Part shown: one piece after another, positions 31,566 to 38,282 of the stretch
Layout: each line of letters opens with the position of its first letter
Numbering within the stretch: position 1 is the stretch's first letter
Origin: JACPTG01 sp964504135
GTDB lineage: Archaea; Nanobdellota; Nanobdellia; Woesearchaeales; UBA10216
Direction: 5' to 3'
Length of the DNA: 38,282 nt
Assembly (NCBI GenBank): GCA_964504135.1
Contig: CAZDCW010000008.1
Location: 1 to 38,282, forward strand
The notes under the pieces: generated by a model
Told to the model about the DNA's origin: nothing
Database searches by the model: none
Seen by the model: the letters and a program-made list of their open reading frames with translations, nothing else
Made by a program: the position numbers and the translations under genes

Positions 31566-33120
31566 GGGACTCGCGGACCTCATAAAGCGGATCATCTGAA
31601 TCCCCTGCGGAAGGCGTGGGCGATTGTGCAGGAGGGGGGCCTGGCTTTTTCCTCAGCTTGGCGACAACAACGCCCAGCAGGACCACAAAAAGAATAACGC
31701 CTGCAAGCACAAAAAATATCCTGTTAGTGCGCCTGACTCCTGCACTAAAATCCACCCTGACAGGCTCAGATTCAACAGGGGCTGAAGGGCGTGAAGCTGA
31801 AACGTTCTGCTCTGCAGCAGCCGAGGCAACGCTCACAGGCTCAACAGAGGAGTAAGCGAAACTCTGGCCGAACAGGCTCTTATACCTCACAAGAGAGGTC
31901 AAATTATAGCTCCCATCAGCTGCATCAACAACATAATCAAACTCCTTATGCGACAAGCCCTCAATCCTAAGAACGCTCTCATTAGCTTCTACAAGGCCGT
32001 GAAGCTCAAGCCTGAGGTCAACAAGCGGCTTGTTAGCAGGATTTATAACAAAAACAGAAAGACGGCTGCCTGAAGGCAGGCTCTGCCTTCCAACCCGCAC
32101 ATAAAGAGGCTTCAGGCTGCCATTGACAAAAACAGAGGACTCAAACTTCTGCTGGAGCCCATCAACCGAAAATTCAGCGCTGGACGAGACAGGGATAAGG
32201 CCTGCTTTTTCAACAGCAAACTTATTCTGAAAGACCCTCACCTCATTTTCAAGCATCTTCCCGTTAAAGGAAAAAAACCTGCCGTCAGCAGACAGAGAAT
32301 TGTCAGTCTTAACCGGGATAAGACCGCTGCCAACATCAACACTGTAGGCAACGCTCAGGTTTTTTGAAGAGCTTAAAGAGAAATTAACTGTGATCTCCTC
32401 CCCAACCTCAGGGCTCAGGTTACTGGCTGAAAAACCGGCCTTGATGGGATAATCAGGAACCATTATTGAAGCTGAAGACTCCTCCCTCGCAAAGCCAATC
32501 CCATTCATGTACTCAACACGGGCAACAGAGCTAAAGGAAACATTGGACTTCGGCCTTAAGATATAGGAGCACTTCACCGCCTCGCCAGCAGCAAGCTCGC
32601 CCCGCCACGAAACATTGTTGCCAGCAATCTGGCAGTCTGAAACAAGGGAAACGTCAAACTCAGCAGGATAGGAGTCCTGGAAGAAAACAGAACTGGCAGA
32701 TGCCTCCCCAACATTCTGCATAACAGAGATCACTGTAAACTGCCTGCCAAGAAGCAGCTCTGAAGGCGCTATGCGGGTGAGGTTCACCTTGGCAATATAG
32801 GCATCAATAGCCAGCTTTGCCTTGTAAACCCTTGTGTTGGTAACATTCCGGTCCCAGTGGCTGAACGTGAAGTTGTCAAAGCACACATTATAACCTGCCT
32901 GCTGCACGCAGTCACCCGCCGAGACAACAAAGCTGCCGCCGTCAAGGCTGACAACAACCTTGTTCTCGCCAGAGAAATCCACAGAAAAAGTCTGGTTGTT
33001 ACTGGTAACGTACAGCTTGTCCTCGTAGGCGAAGGCATCAAACACCTTTTCCTTGAACACTGCAGCATCAGCTGAATAAACCAGTGCGACAAGCAATAGG
33101 GCAAGCAATACAATACGCAT
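31558..33120 (-). CDS. Secreted, membrane-anchored glycoprotein-like surface protein
   Basis: The 520-residue protein begins with a Sec signal peptide (MRIVLLALLLVALVYSADA, cut probably after Ala-Asp-Ala) and ends with a membrane helix at about 470-488 (IFFVLAGVILFVVLLGVVVA) plus a Pro-rich cytoplasmic tail. The outside part is made of immunoglobulin-like beta repeats of the CARDB/DUF11 kind (MQNVGEASASSVFFQDSYPA; LSPEVGEEITVNFSLSSSKN). I count about a dozen N-x-S/T sites, so N-glycosylation is likely. A Ser/Ala/Pro-rich stalk precedes the helix. The TATA box at 33141-33150 gives a leaderless start at 33120. Confidence 0.85.
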   Translation of the reverse strand: MRIVLLALLLVALVYSADAAVFKEKVFDAFAYEDKLYVTSNNQTFSVDFSGENKVVVSLDGGSFVVSAGDCVQQAGYNVCFDNFTFSHWDRNVTNTRVYKAKLAIDAYIAKVNLTRIAPSELLLGRQFTVISVMQNVGEASASSVFFQDSYPAEFDVSLVSDCQIAGNNVSWRGELAAGEAVKCSYILRPKSNVSFSSVARVEYMNGIGFAREESSASIMVPDYPIKAGFSASNLSPEVGEEITVNFSLSSSKNLSVAYSVDVGSGLIPVKTDNSLSADGRFFSFNGKMLENEVRVFQNKFAVEKAGLIPVSSSAEFSVDGLQQKFESSVFVNGSLKPLYVRVGRQSLPSGSRLSVFVINPANKPLVDLRLELHGLVEANESVLRIEGLSHKEFDYVVDAADGSYNLTSLVRYKSLFGQSFAYSSVEPVSVASAAAEQNVSASRPSAPVESEPVRVDFSAGVRRTNRIFFVLAGVILFVVLLGVVVAKLRKKPGPPPAQSPTPSAGDSDDPLYEVRESLK

Positions 33121-33140
33121 GCCTTGACACTGGCCGGGGA

Positions 33141-33195
33141 GTATAAATAGTTGGTGGTTGGTGGTTTGTAGTTAGTAGTTGGCAGTTTTGGGGAG
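33141..33195 (-). promoter_or_regulatory. Promoter of the surface protein gene, with adjacent G/T-rich tract
   Basis: The TATA box reads CTATTTATACTC on the minus strand (33141-33150). Next to it, 33150-33195, the plus strand is a simple repeat of GTTGGTGGT and TAGTT units that carries no gene. It looks like low-complexity DNA from slippage. Confidence 0.5.
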
Positions 33196-33200
33196 CTTAA

Positions 33201-34205
33201 TCAGCTTACCAGATTAACAGGCCTACGCCTGGCATAACCCCTGACATTCTCAACAGTGGTATCCAGAATCCTCAGCAAAGCCTCCCTGCTGTTGAAGGCG
33301 TTGTGCGGCGTGATGATGACATTAGGCATGCGCTGAAGCATGTGATTCTGAAGGACAGTCCGCAGGTCACAGGTCTGCGCAAAGCCTGCCGAAAGGAGCT
33401 GCTTCTCCTCCTTAATCTCGCACTCCTCCTCAAGAACATCAAGCCCTGCGGCAGCAAGCTGGCCTGAAGACAAAGCCCCTATAAGAGCCTCAGTCTCAAC
33501 CAGGCCGCCCCTTGCAGTGTTAATCAGGACAGCCCCCTTTTTCATGGTATTGATATTTAACTTGTTAATGAGATGATGGGTGGCCTTGTTGTAAGGGCAG
33601 TGTAAAGTTACTAAATCGCTGTTCTTCAGCAGCCTTGCCATGTCAGCATACCTAAACCCGAGGTTTTTGGCCAGCCCGGAGTCCCGGTTAAGATCAAAAG
33701 CCAGCACATCCATCTCAAAGCCGCGGGCCATCCTTGCGACATGCTGGCCAATGCTGCCCATGCCGACAATGCCTATTGTTTTACCCTTAAGGTCAAAGCC
33801 CCTCAGCCCTTCCAGGCTAAAGTCGCCCTTCCTCGTGCGGTCAACGCTCTCCACAATCTTTCTTGAGAGGGCAAGTATAAGCGCGAAGGTGTGCTCGGCA
33901 ACAGTGTTCTCGCCATAATTTGGAACATTGCAAACAACAATTTTCCTCTTCCGGCATTCCCCCAGGTCAATATGGTCAAAGCCAGTGGACATGGTCGCGA
34001 TGAGCTTAAGCTTAGGCAGGGAATCAAGAACTGACTTGTCAACCTTGGAGTAAATGAAAACCGCAAGAACCTCAGCATCCCTGACCTTCCTCAACGAGCC
34101 GCCATCAACTTTTCCGCTGAAAAAAACAGGCGAGAAGCCCTTCAGGTTTTTTGATATATGCTCGCGCTCCCAGTCCTCAACCTCGAAGAAGGCTGCCTTC
34201 CGCAT
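33201..34205 (-). CDS. D-isomer-specific 2-hydroxyacid dehydrogenase
   Basis: The 334-residue enzyme reduces a 2-oxoacid with NAD(P)H. The Rossmann motif is TIGIVGMGSIGQHVARMARG; the catalytic set is Arg in NTARGG, Glu in LDVLEEEC, and His in ITPHNAF. The long loop LSAGFAQTCDLRTVLQNHML before the His is like that of D-lactate dehydrogenase (LdhA type), so D-lactate is a likely product, but this is inference. The ATG at 34205 is preferred to the TTG at 34214; a TATA box lies at 34227-34236. Confidence 0.9.
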   Translation of the reverse strand: MRKAAFFEVEDWEREHISKNLKGFSPVFFSGKVDGGSLRKVRDAEVLAVFIYSKVDKSVLDSLPKLKLIATMSTGFDHIDLGECRKRKIVVCNVPNYGENTVAEHTFALILALSRKIVESVDRTRKGDFSLEGLRGFDLKGKTIGIVGMGSIGQHVARMARGFEMDVLAFDLNRDSGLAKNLGFRYADMARLLKNSDLVTLHCPYNKATHHLINKLNINTMKKGAVLINTARGGLVETEALIGALSSGQLAAAGLDVLEEECEIKEEKQLLSAGFAQTCDLRTVLQNHMLQRMPNVIITPHNAFNSREALLRILDTTVENVRGYARRRPVNLVS

Positions 34206-34354
34206 AACCAGCAATCCCTGATGGAACTATAAAAAACTTTGCCTGCGGTGATGCGGACATGGCCAAATTCAGAATCCGCCCGGGGCTACTTTTTAAGTTT
34301 AAGATGGAAAACCTTATTGGCAAGAACGTCTCCCTAGACTTAATGGAAAACCGA

Positions 34355-34391
34355 AAAGTATAAATACTTTGGTTATATCAACAGATATAAC
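34355..34391. promoter_or_regulatory. Palindromic operator/promoter of the winged-helix/RelE-like pair
   Basis: Two palindromes are adjacent. AAAGTATAAATACTTT (34355-34370) includes the TATA box, and GTTATATC-AACA-GATATAAC (34372-34391) covers the expected start of transcription. Such a pair at a core promoter is what autoregulated toxin-antitoxin-like units show. The upstream gap 34237-34354 contains a direct repeat ATGGAAAACC (34304-34313, 34343-34352) but no gene I accept. Confidence 0.6.
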
Positions 34392-34406
34392 TAGGGGTTT
34401 AACAAA

Positions 34407-34691
34407 ATGCTAAAAACGCCACAAAAAGACGTACTTCGCTTTCCAAGGCTGGATACTGTTCTGATGGTAGAAGAATTCATTAGAGAGCACGATGGAGAAT
34501 ACATGAAAAAAGCCCTTTGGCAGAGCCTGCCAAAAAAAATGATGTATCAGACATTTTGCGTAACAATAGACTATTTGCTAAACTCAAGAAAAATATCAAT
34601 AGACGCAGAAGGCAAAATAGGCTGGATATACTACCCAGACCACGCACGAAAACTTTCAAGCCAAAAGGACTTATTCTGGAATTCAAAATGA
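34407..34691 (+). CDS. Small winged-helix protein, probable autoregulator
   Basis: The 94 residues appear to form a winged helix: RLDTVLMVEEFIREHDGEYM as first helices, KKALWQSLPKKMMYQTFCVT as the recognition unit, IDYLLNSRKISIDAEGKIGW as the wing. I recall similar short proteins in other small archaeal genomes, often next to RelE-like genes. The sequence is more AT-rich than the neighbouring genes, which suggests acquisition. The stop overlaps the next start in an ATGA. It probably binds the palindromes just upstream, as an antitoxin-like repressor would; this is inference. Confidence 0.72.
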   Translation: MLKTPQKDVLRFPRLDTVLMVEEFIREHDGEYMKKALWQSLPKKMMYQTFCVTIDYLLNSRKISIDAEGKIGWIYYPDHARKLSSQKDLFWNSK

Positions 34692-34831
34692 AACTGCCAA
34701 CAAAAGTAAGATTTGCAGACCAAAAGCTAAAAGAAGCATTTGAAAAGCTACAAGAAGGCAAAGGAGACGAAAAACAGCTCTACGAATGGCTAATAAGGGC
34801 TTTCAAAGACATTGAAGATATGACGGCATAA
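34688..34831 (+). CDS. Truncated RelE-like toxin remnant, 47 residues
   Basis: It starts MKLPTKVRFADQKLKEAFEK and ends LIRAFKDIEDMTA. The pattern x-VxFAD-KLK-AFE-L...LY-WL-RAF-DI resembles the N-terminal half of archaeal RelE/YafQ-like proteins of about 85-120 residues, but the chain stops where the beta-sheet with the catalytic residues should begin. Only 28 bases remain before the convergent dut gene, so no missing part is found in another frame. It is translationally coupled to the winged-helix gene. Most likely it is a decayed toxin, or else a short antitoxin-like peptide. Confidence 0.55.
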   Translation: MKLPTKVRFADQKLKEAFEKLQEGKGDEKQLYEWLIRAFKDIEDMTA

Positions 34832-34859
34832 AATTTAATGTGACCTAAACCACAGCAGC

Positions 34860-35288
34860 CTATCCAGTGCTCCCAAAGCCGCCCCTGGACCTGCCCATAG
34901 AATCAGTTTCCTCCCAGTCGAATCTGTCAATCCTCACGAAAACCCCCTGGGCTATACGGTCGCCTTTCCTCACTGTAACGTCATTATCCGTAAAATTGTA
35001 TACCTGGACCTTGACCTCGTCCTCATCGCCGCAGTAATCCTGGTCAACAATGCCTATGCCATGAGGCTTGATAAGGCCGAATTTCCTCGGCGTCGACGAC
35101 CTTAAGGCAAGCAGCAGCATGTAACCTTTTGGAGTCTCTATAACAAGGTTGCCGGGTATCAGCGCGATGGACTTTGACTTCACCAACGTATCCTCCCTGC
35201 AAAGGATGTCGAAGCCAACGCTGCCATCAGTATGGTAAACCGGCAGGGGAAGGGACTTGTCAATCCTCTTGACGCGGAGTTTCATCAT
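34860..35288 (-). CDS. dut: dUTP pyrophosphatase (trimeric dUTPase)
   Basis: The enzyme splits dUTP to dUMP and keeps uracil out of DNA. The 142 residues have the five motifs: 1 GSVGFDI (usually AAGxDL), 2 RSST, 3 GIGIVDQDYCGD, 4 GDRIAQG, 5 RGGFGSTG. Thus the active site is complete; motif 1 has Ser-Val for Ala-Ala. It is the last gene of the dNTP operon; its ATG at 35288 follows 1 base after the nrdR stop (a second ATG comes next). Confidence 0.94.
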   Translation of the reverse strand: MMKLRVKRIDKSLPLPVYHTDGSVGFDILCREDTLVKSKSIALIPGNLVIETPKGYMLLLALRSSTPRKFGLIKPHGIGIVDQDYCGDEDEVKVQVYNFTDNDVTVRKGDRIAQGVFVRIDRFDWEETDSMGRSRGGFGSTG

Positions 35289-35289
35289 T

Positions 35290-35742
35290 TCACTTCCTAA
35301 TCAGCTTCTCCAGCTCCTTCCTGAAGCTTTCCAGGTCCTCAAACTCGCGGTAAACTGAGGCGAAGCGGATGTAGGCGACCTTGTCAATGCCCTTAAGCTT
35401 TCTGGCCACGAGCTCTCCAATCTCCTTGCTTGTGACCTCGTTGCCCTCCCGCTGCCGCAAGTCAGCCTCAATCTCATCAACAGCCTTCTGGATCTGCTCA
35501 ACGCTGACAGACCGCTTCTCACAGGCCTTCTGAATGCCCGCAATTACCTTTGCCCGGTCAAACCTCTCCCGGCTGCTGTCCTTCTTGACAACCATCAAAT
35601 CAATGTTCTCAACGCGCTCATAAGTTGTAAAGCGCTTCTCGCACTTAAGGCACTCCCGCCGCCTCCGGGTAATGCCCACATCATCAGAGTCACGCTTGTC
35701 AGTGACCTTGGCCTCGGGATTTCCGCAGTAAGGGCATTTCAT
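35290..35742 (-). CDS. nrdR: NrdR, repressor of ribonucleotide reductase genes
   Basis: The 150-residue protein has the NrdR build: a zinc ribbon with Cys3, Cys6, Cys31 and Cys34 (MKCPYCGNPEAKVTDKR, RRRRECLKCEKRFTTYE) and an ATP-cone domain (about 46-136: VVKKDSSRERFDRAKVIAGI) that senses ATP and dATP. NrdR is mainly bacterial and found only in some archaea. Here it sits in an operon with its probable target nrdJ, which supports the function. The start overlaps the stop of the adenosyltransferase in an ATGA. NrdR boxes would lie upstream of the window. Confidence 0.95.
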   Translation of the reverse strand: MKCPYCGNPEAKVTDKRDSDDVGITRRRRECLKCEKRFTTYERVENIDLMVVKKDSSRERFDRAKVIAGIQKACEKRSVSVEQIQKAVDEIEADLRQREGNEVTSKEIGELVARKLKGIDKVAYIRFASVYREFEDLESFRKELEKLIRK

Positions 35743-36284
35743 TTCTGATACCTGTACCTTGGCTGGGCCTCTGAGAAGCCCTGCATCCTGTTCTGAAGCC
35801 TGGCCAGAACATAAAGCAGGGTGGAAAGCCTGTTGGCATAAACAAGAAGCTCACTCCTGACCGGCCTTGCCTTTGAAAGCCTTACAAGAGCCCTCTCAGC
35901 CCTCCTGGCAACTGCCCTGGCCAGATGTATAAGCGAGGCCAGCCTTGAGCCTCCTGGAAGCAAAAAACTTGATTGCTGCCCAATAATGCCCTCAATCCTT
36001 GCCACAGCCAGCTCCAGCTCAGCAAGGTGCTCCTCTCTGATTAGCGGGAACTTCTCAGAGCCTCCGGAGGAAAGCTCTGCGCAGACAGTGTGAAGGTCAT
36101 TCTGAAGGTGATACAAGGTGGAAGCGGTCGCCCTATGCGAGGAAAAAGATGCGGCAACGCCCAAAGCGCAGCTAAGCTCATCAAAGCATCCAAGAGCCTC
36201 AACCAGAAGGTCATCCTTGGCCAGCCTTCCAGCGCCAAGAATACAAGTCCTGCCCATGTCCCCTGCCTTTGTGTAGTATGGCAT
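35739..36284 (-). CDS. pduO: ATP:cob(I)alamin adenosyltransferase, PduO type
   Basis: It transfers adenosyl from ATP to cob(I)alamin, making the cofactor of class II ribonucleotide reductase. The 181 residues are a five-helix bundle with the N-terminal ATP site YYTKAGDMGRT (usually YTKTGDxGxT), LGCFDELSCALGVA, and the helix ARAVARRAERALVRL typical of the family. Its place in one operon with nrdJ is a clear functional link. The ATG at 36284 directly follows the stop of the membrane gene. Confidence 0.93.
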   Translation of the reverse strand: MPYYTKAGDMGRTCILGAGRLAKDDLLVEALGCFDELSCALGVAASFSSHRATASTLYHLQNDLHTVCAELSSGGSEKFPLIREEHLAELELAVARIEGIIGQQSSFLLPGGSRLASLIHLARAVARRAERALVRLSKARPVRSELLVYANRLSTLLYVLARLQNRMQGFSEAQPRYRYQK

Positions 36285-36641
36285 CTATCTCAGATAATAA
36301 ATCTGTGGACCAGATTCTGCCCTCGATTCCCTAAGGAACCTGTAAAGCGAATAAAACTCAAACCCTACCTTCACAAAGGTAAAGAACGTCTTCTGGCCAA
36401 GGTAGATGAGTGCGGCAGCGTTGAGCAACGGCACGCCAAGGCCTGCGACAAACAGCAAAATGTAGAGGCCGCAGACAAGGTCGCCCAGGCTGGCAATGTC
36501 CTTTGAAGCAGCGATGAAAACAAAGCCCTTTATGACCAGATAGATGCCTGCATACAAAAGGAGCGCATGCGGGAAAAAGGCAGCGCCCAGCAGCAAAATG
36601 ACCGCCACCAGGTCCAGCACGCCCAAAGTCCTGAAAATCAT
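36285..36641 (-). CDS. Unknown four-helix membrane protein in the dNTP operon
   Basis: The 118-residue protein has about four membrane helices: LGVLDLVAVILLLGAAFF, ALLLYAGIYLVIKGFVFIAA, LGDLVCGLYILLFVAGLG and VPLLNAAALIYLGQKTFF, with a short basic tail. I do not know the family. The ATG at 36641 has a GGTGAT Shine-Dalgarno site and lies 10 bases after the nrdJ stop. Between a cobalamin-dependent enzyme and a cobalamin-modifying enzyme, a role in cofactor uptake is conceivable, but nothing in the sequence shows it. Confidence 0.75.
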   Translation of the reverse strand: MIFRTLGVLDLVAVILLLGAAFFPHALLLYAGIYLVIKGFVFIAASKDIASLGDLVCGLYILLFVAGLGVPLLNAAALIYLGQKTFFTFVKVGFEFYSLYRFLRESRAESGPQIYYLR

Positions 36642-36651
36642 TTTATCACCC

Positions 36652-38282
36652 TCACATGTCGCATTTGCTGAAGCCACACTCGTCGTTAAGGCAGGACTGG
36701 CATCCAGCCTCAACCTTCATAGTCTTCATGCCGCATTCAGGGCAGACGCTAAGCTTAACACCCTCAACAACAAGGCCTGCCTTCTCTGTGGCGATGACAA
36801 CCCCCTGCTCCTCAGGAGCATTGGCTGCGAATACAAACATCCCGTTGTCCTTCCTAAGCTCACCCGCCTTAAGGGCGTGATAAACAGTGGTCAGCCTGCC
36901 ATCAGGGTAAGCAAGCAGGTCGTCCCCATGCATAACCCTCTGCTCCCCCTCAACGTCAAAGGACTGCTCCTTCACCTGCTGGAAGTTGCTTGCCTCAGAT
37001 TCCACGCTTAGGATCGGATACCTTGAGCCCTCCCTGTAAACCGTTATGCCCTTAAGCCCATGCTTCCACGCATCAAGATAGATATTTGAAATTGTCTCAG
37101 GCTCAACATCCTCAGGAAGGTTTACTGTGGAGGATATGCTGTGGTCAATGTACCTCTGCCACAGGCCTTGGACAAGAACCCTCTTCTTCGGCTCAATATA
37201 ATGCGATGTCCTGAAGAAGTGGGCAGGCAGAACCTTTGAAAGCTCATCCGGGCCCTCAGTCCTGCGCACTGCCTCAACAAGGCCATGCTGATGAATGTAC
37301 GCGTCAACAGTCGAATGGAAAACCCTGAACAGCTGGTTACCGAAGGACTCAGACCTCCTTGTATAGTACAGGGCGAAAATAGGCTCAATTCCTCCGCTGA
37401 CGCCAATAAAATTGCGGCCGCCAAGCCTATAGCCGAGGACTATGCTTGAAATTGTCCCTGTCGGCGCAATTGACAGCAGGGCAATATTCCTGAGGCCCTT
37501 CCTTCTTACCAGTTCCCTTGTCTCCTTAGAAAGGCACTCCTGAAAGAAAGCACCCCTTGAATAAGAAGCGTAGTCAAAAATAGGCGAGGGAGACTTTTCC
37601 TCAGCAAGATTCGCAGAAGCCTCATAGGCTGTGTTGGCAATAAGCTTTGCCGCAACCTCAAGAATCTTCAGGCCCTCATCACTGTCATAACCAACCCCAA
37701 CCTGGTTAAGCAGGTCAGCAATCCCCATAACGCCAAGACCAAGACGCCTGGTCTCAAAAGCCGCCTTCCGCTGCTTCTCCAGCGGATTCAGAATCTCGTT
37801 CCACGTAACGACATTATCCAGGAACCTTATGACTGTGTGAGTGGCCTCCCTGATGCCTGCCCAGTCAATCTCAGCGCCGTCAGTATAGCCGCGCTTCACA
37901 AACCTTGAAAGGTTTATGGATGCAAGGTTGCAGGCTCCGCCATCCTCAAGAGGGACTTCGCCGCAGTTATGCACCACCATGCCGTTTGCGATAAAAGAAT
38001 GGGTTTCAGGCTCGGTTATATCCCAAACTTCCCTTTTTCCAACAAATTCCTTTGACTTAACCTTGTCGGTGAAGCTCTCGCTGTAAAATTCAAAGCCCCT
38101 CAAGACCTCAGTCTTATCCCTATTCTTTTGCTGGGCAAAAACAATCTTTGCAATGAATTTCTGCACATTTTTCTTGCTGATGTTAAGCTCGAAATTAACA
38201 CCTGACGTCTTATACTTTACCAACTCTCCTTCCTTGTTAATATATCTAAATGTTTTAGCCGCGGTTGACCTGCCGTATATGC
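36652..38282 (-). CDS. nrdJ: Adenosylcobalamin-dependent ribonucleotide reductase, with intein; 5' end outside window
   Basis: This class II enzyme makes deoxyribonucleotides from ribonucleotides. The visible C-extein (437 residues) starts CGEVPLEDGGACNLASINLS, which is the active-site block N-x-C-x-E: the first Cys is the thiyl-radical residue and Glu follows. Further blocks are LGLGVMGIADLLNQVGV, LSIAPTGTISSIV (phosphate-binding loop), GGIEPIFALYY and a C-terminal Cys-rich part (CPECGMKTM...CQSC...CGFSKC) with the redox Cys. The frame is open to the window edge, so the N-extein and most of the intein lie outside. First gene seen of the operon nrdJ-membrane-pduO-nrdR-dut. Confidence 0.95.
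   Translation of the reverse strand, partial: IYGRSTAAKTFRYINKEGELVKYKTSGVNFELNISKKNVQKFIAKIVFAQQKNRDKTEVLRGFEFYSESFTDKVKSKEFVGKREVWDITEPETHSFIANGMVVHNCGEVPLEDGGACNLASINLSRFVKRGYTDGAEIDWAGIREATHTVIRFLDNVVTWNEILNPLEKQRKAAFETRRLGLGVMGIADLLNQVGVGYDSDEGLKILEVAAKLIANTAYEASANLAEEKSPSPIFDYASYSRGAFFQECLSKETRELVRRKGLRNIALLSIAPTGTISSIVLGYRLGGRNFIGVSGGIEPIFALYYTRRSESFGNQLFRVFHSTVDAYIHQHGLVEAVRRTEGPDELSKVLPAHFFRTSHYIEPKKRVLVQGLWQRYIDHSISSTVNLPEDVEPETISNIYLDAWKHGLKGITVYREGSRYPILSVESEASNFQQVKEQSFDVEGEQRVMHGDDLLAYPDGRLTTVYHALKAGELRKDNGMFVFAANAPEEQGVVIATEKAGLVVEGVKLSVCPECGMKTMKVEAGCQSCLNDECGFSKCDM
37966..38282 (-). mobile_element. C-terminal part of the NrdJ intein
   Basis: About 105 residues are visible. 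Block F is VWDITEPETHSFIAN and block G MVVHN, followed by the host Cys; both are canonical. The insertion is directly before the catalytic thiyl-radical Cys of the reductase, a site known for inteins in ribonucleotide reductases. Block A and any endonuclease lie outside the window. The DNA is AT-richer than the extein, most visibly at 38050-38260. Confidence 0.93.

Noticed and set aside
33150..33195. G/T-rich direct repeats that might be a CRISPR or telomere-like array
   Set aside because: Units are irregular and about 9 bases long without spacers; this is simple low-complexity sequence.
34304..34363. 19-codon ORF (MENLIGKNVSLDLMENRKV) before the winged-helix gene
   Set aside because: It overlaps the TATA palindrome, has no Shine-Dalgarno site, and is explained by a chance direct repeat of ATGGAAAACC.

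Overview
The window is archaeal. It carries an A-type (archaeal/vacuolar-like) ATP synthase operon, Sec61-beta, archaeal NAC, RadA and RadB, archaeal RPA, an archaeal RNase P RNA, an uS2 gene of archaeal type, and many promoters with a TATA box about 25 bases before a start codon (leaderless transcripts), mixed with GGTGAT-type Shine-Dalgarno sites. Compact overlapping genes, a small winged-helix/RelE-like pair, AbrB-PhoU fusions and many short membrane-anchored proteins suggest an uncultivated lineage, probably of the DPANN group. This placement is inference; the phylum cannot be fixed from the window alone.

Layout. 1-12.6 kb, minus strand: RNase P RNA, then atpH-I-K-E-C-F-A-B-D in tight overlap, an unknown membrane protein, Sec61-beta and NAC (cut by the window edge). 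AtpA and AtpB each contain a large intein with a LAGLIDADG endonuclease domain. 12.6-20.1 kb: a proteasome-beta-like Ntn hydrolase, rpsB (uS2) with a structured leader, a 39-residue acidic protein, an AbrB-PhoU regulator, radB, rnhA, thpR, two unknown genes, a TRAM RNA-binding protein, radA and a small conserved protein. 20.1-28.1 kb: RPA, followed by two convergent operons of eleven genes, nearly all encoding one N-terminal membrane anchor plus an outside domain, several cysteine-rich. Three copies of one dispersed, structured intergenic element bracket and separate this region. 28.1-34.2 kb: a membrane protein fused to an aminoglycoside-phosphotransferase/protein-kinase-like domain, a second AbrB-PhoU protein divergent from an Lrp-type regulator, a glycoprotein-like surface protein and a D-2-hydroxyacid dehydrogenase. 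34.3-34.8 kb: an AT-rich winged-helix gene plus a truncated RelE-like ORF behind palindromic operators. 34.9 kb to the end, minus strand: a dNTP operon of nrdJ (with a third intein), a membrane protein, cobalamin adenosyltransferase, nrdR and dut.

How the parts work together. The dNTP operon is a coherent unit: NrdJ uses adenosylcobalamin made by the PduO-type transferase, NrdR senses ATP/dATP to repress the operon, and Dut removes dUTP. RadA, RadB, RPA and RNase HI form a replication/repair set. The two convergent membrane operons have the architecture of a pilin-like or envelope assembly that I cannot assign to a known system. Together with the three-copy element and the membrane kinase they are the best candidates here for something undescribed.
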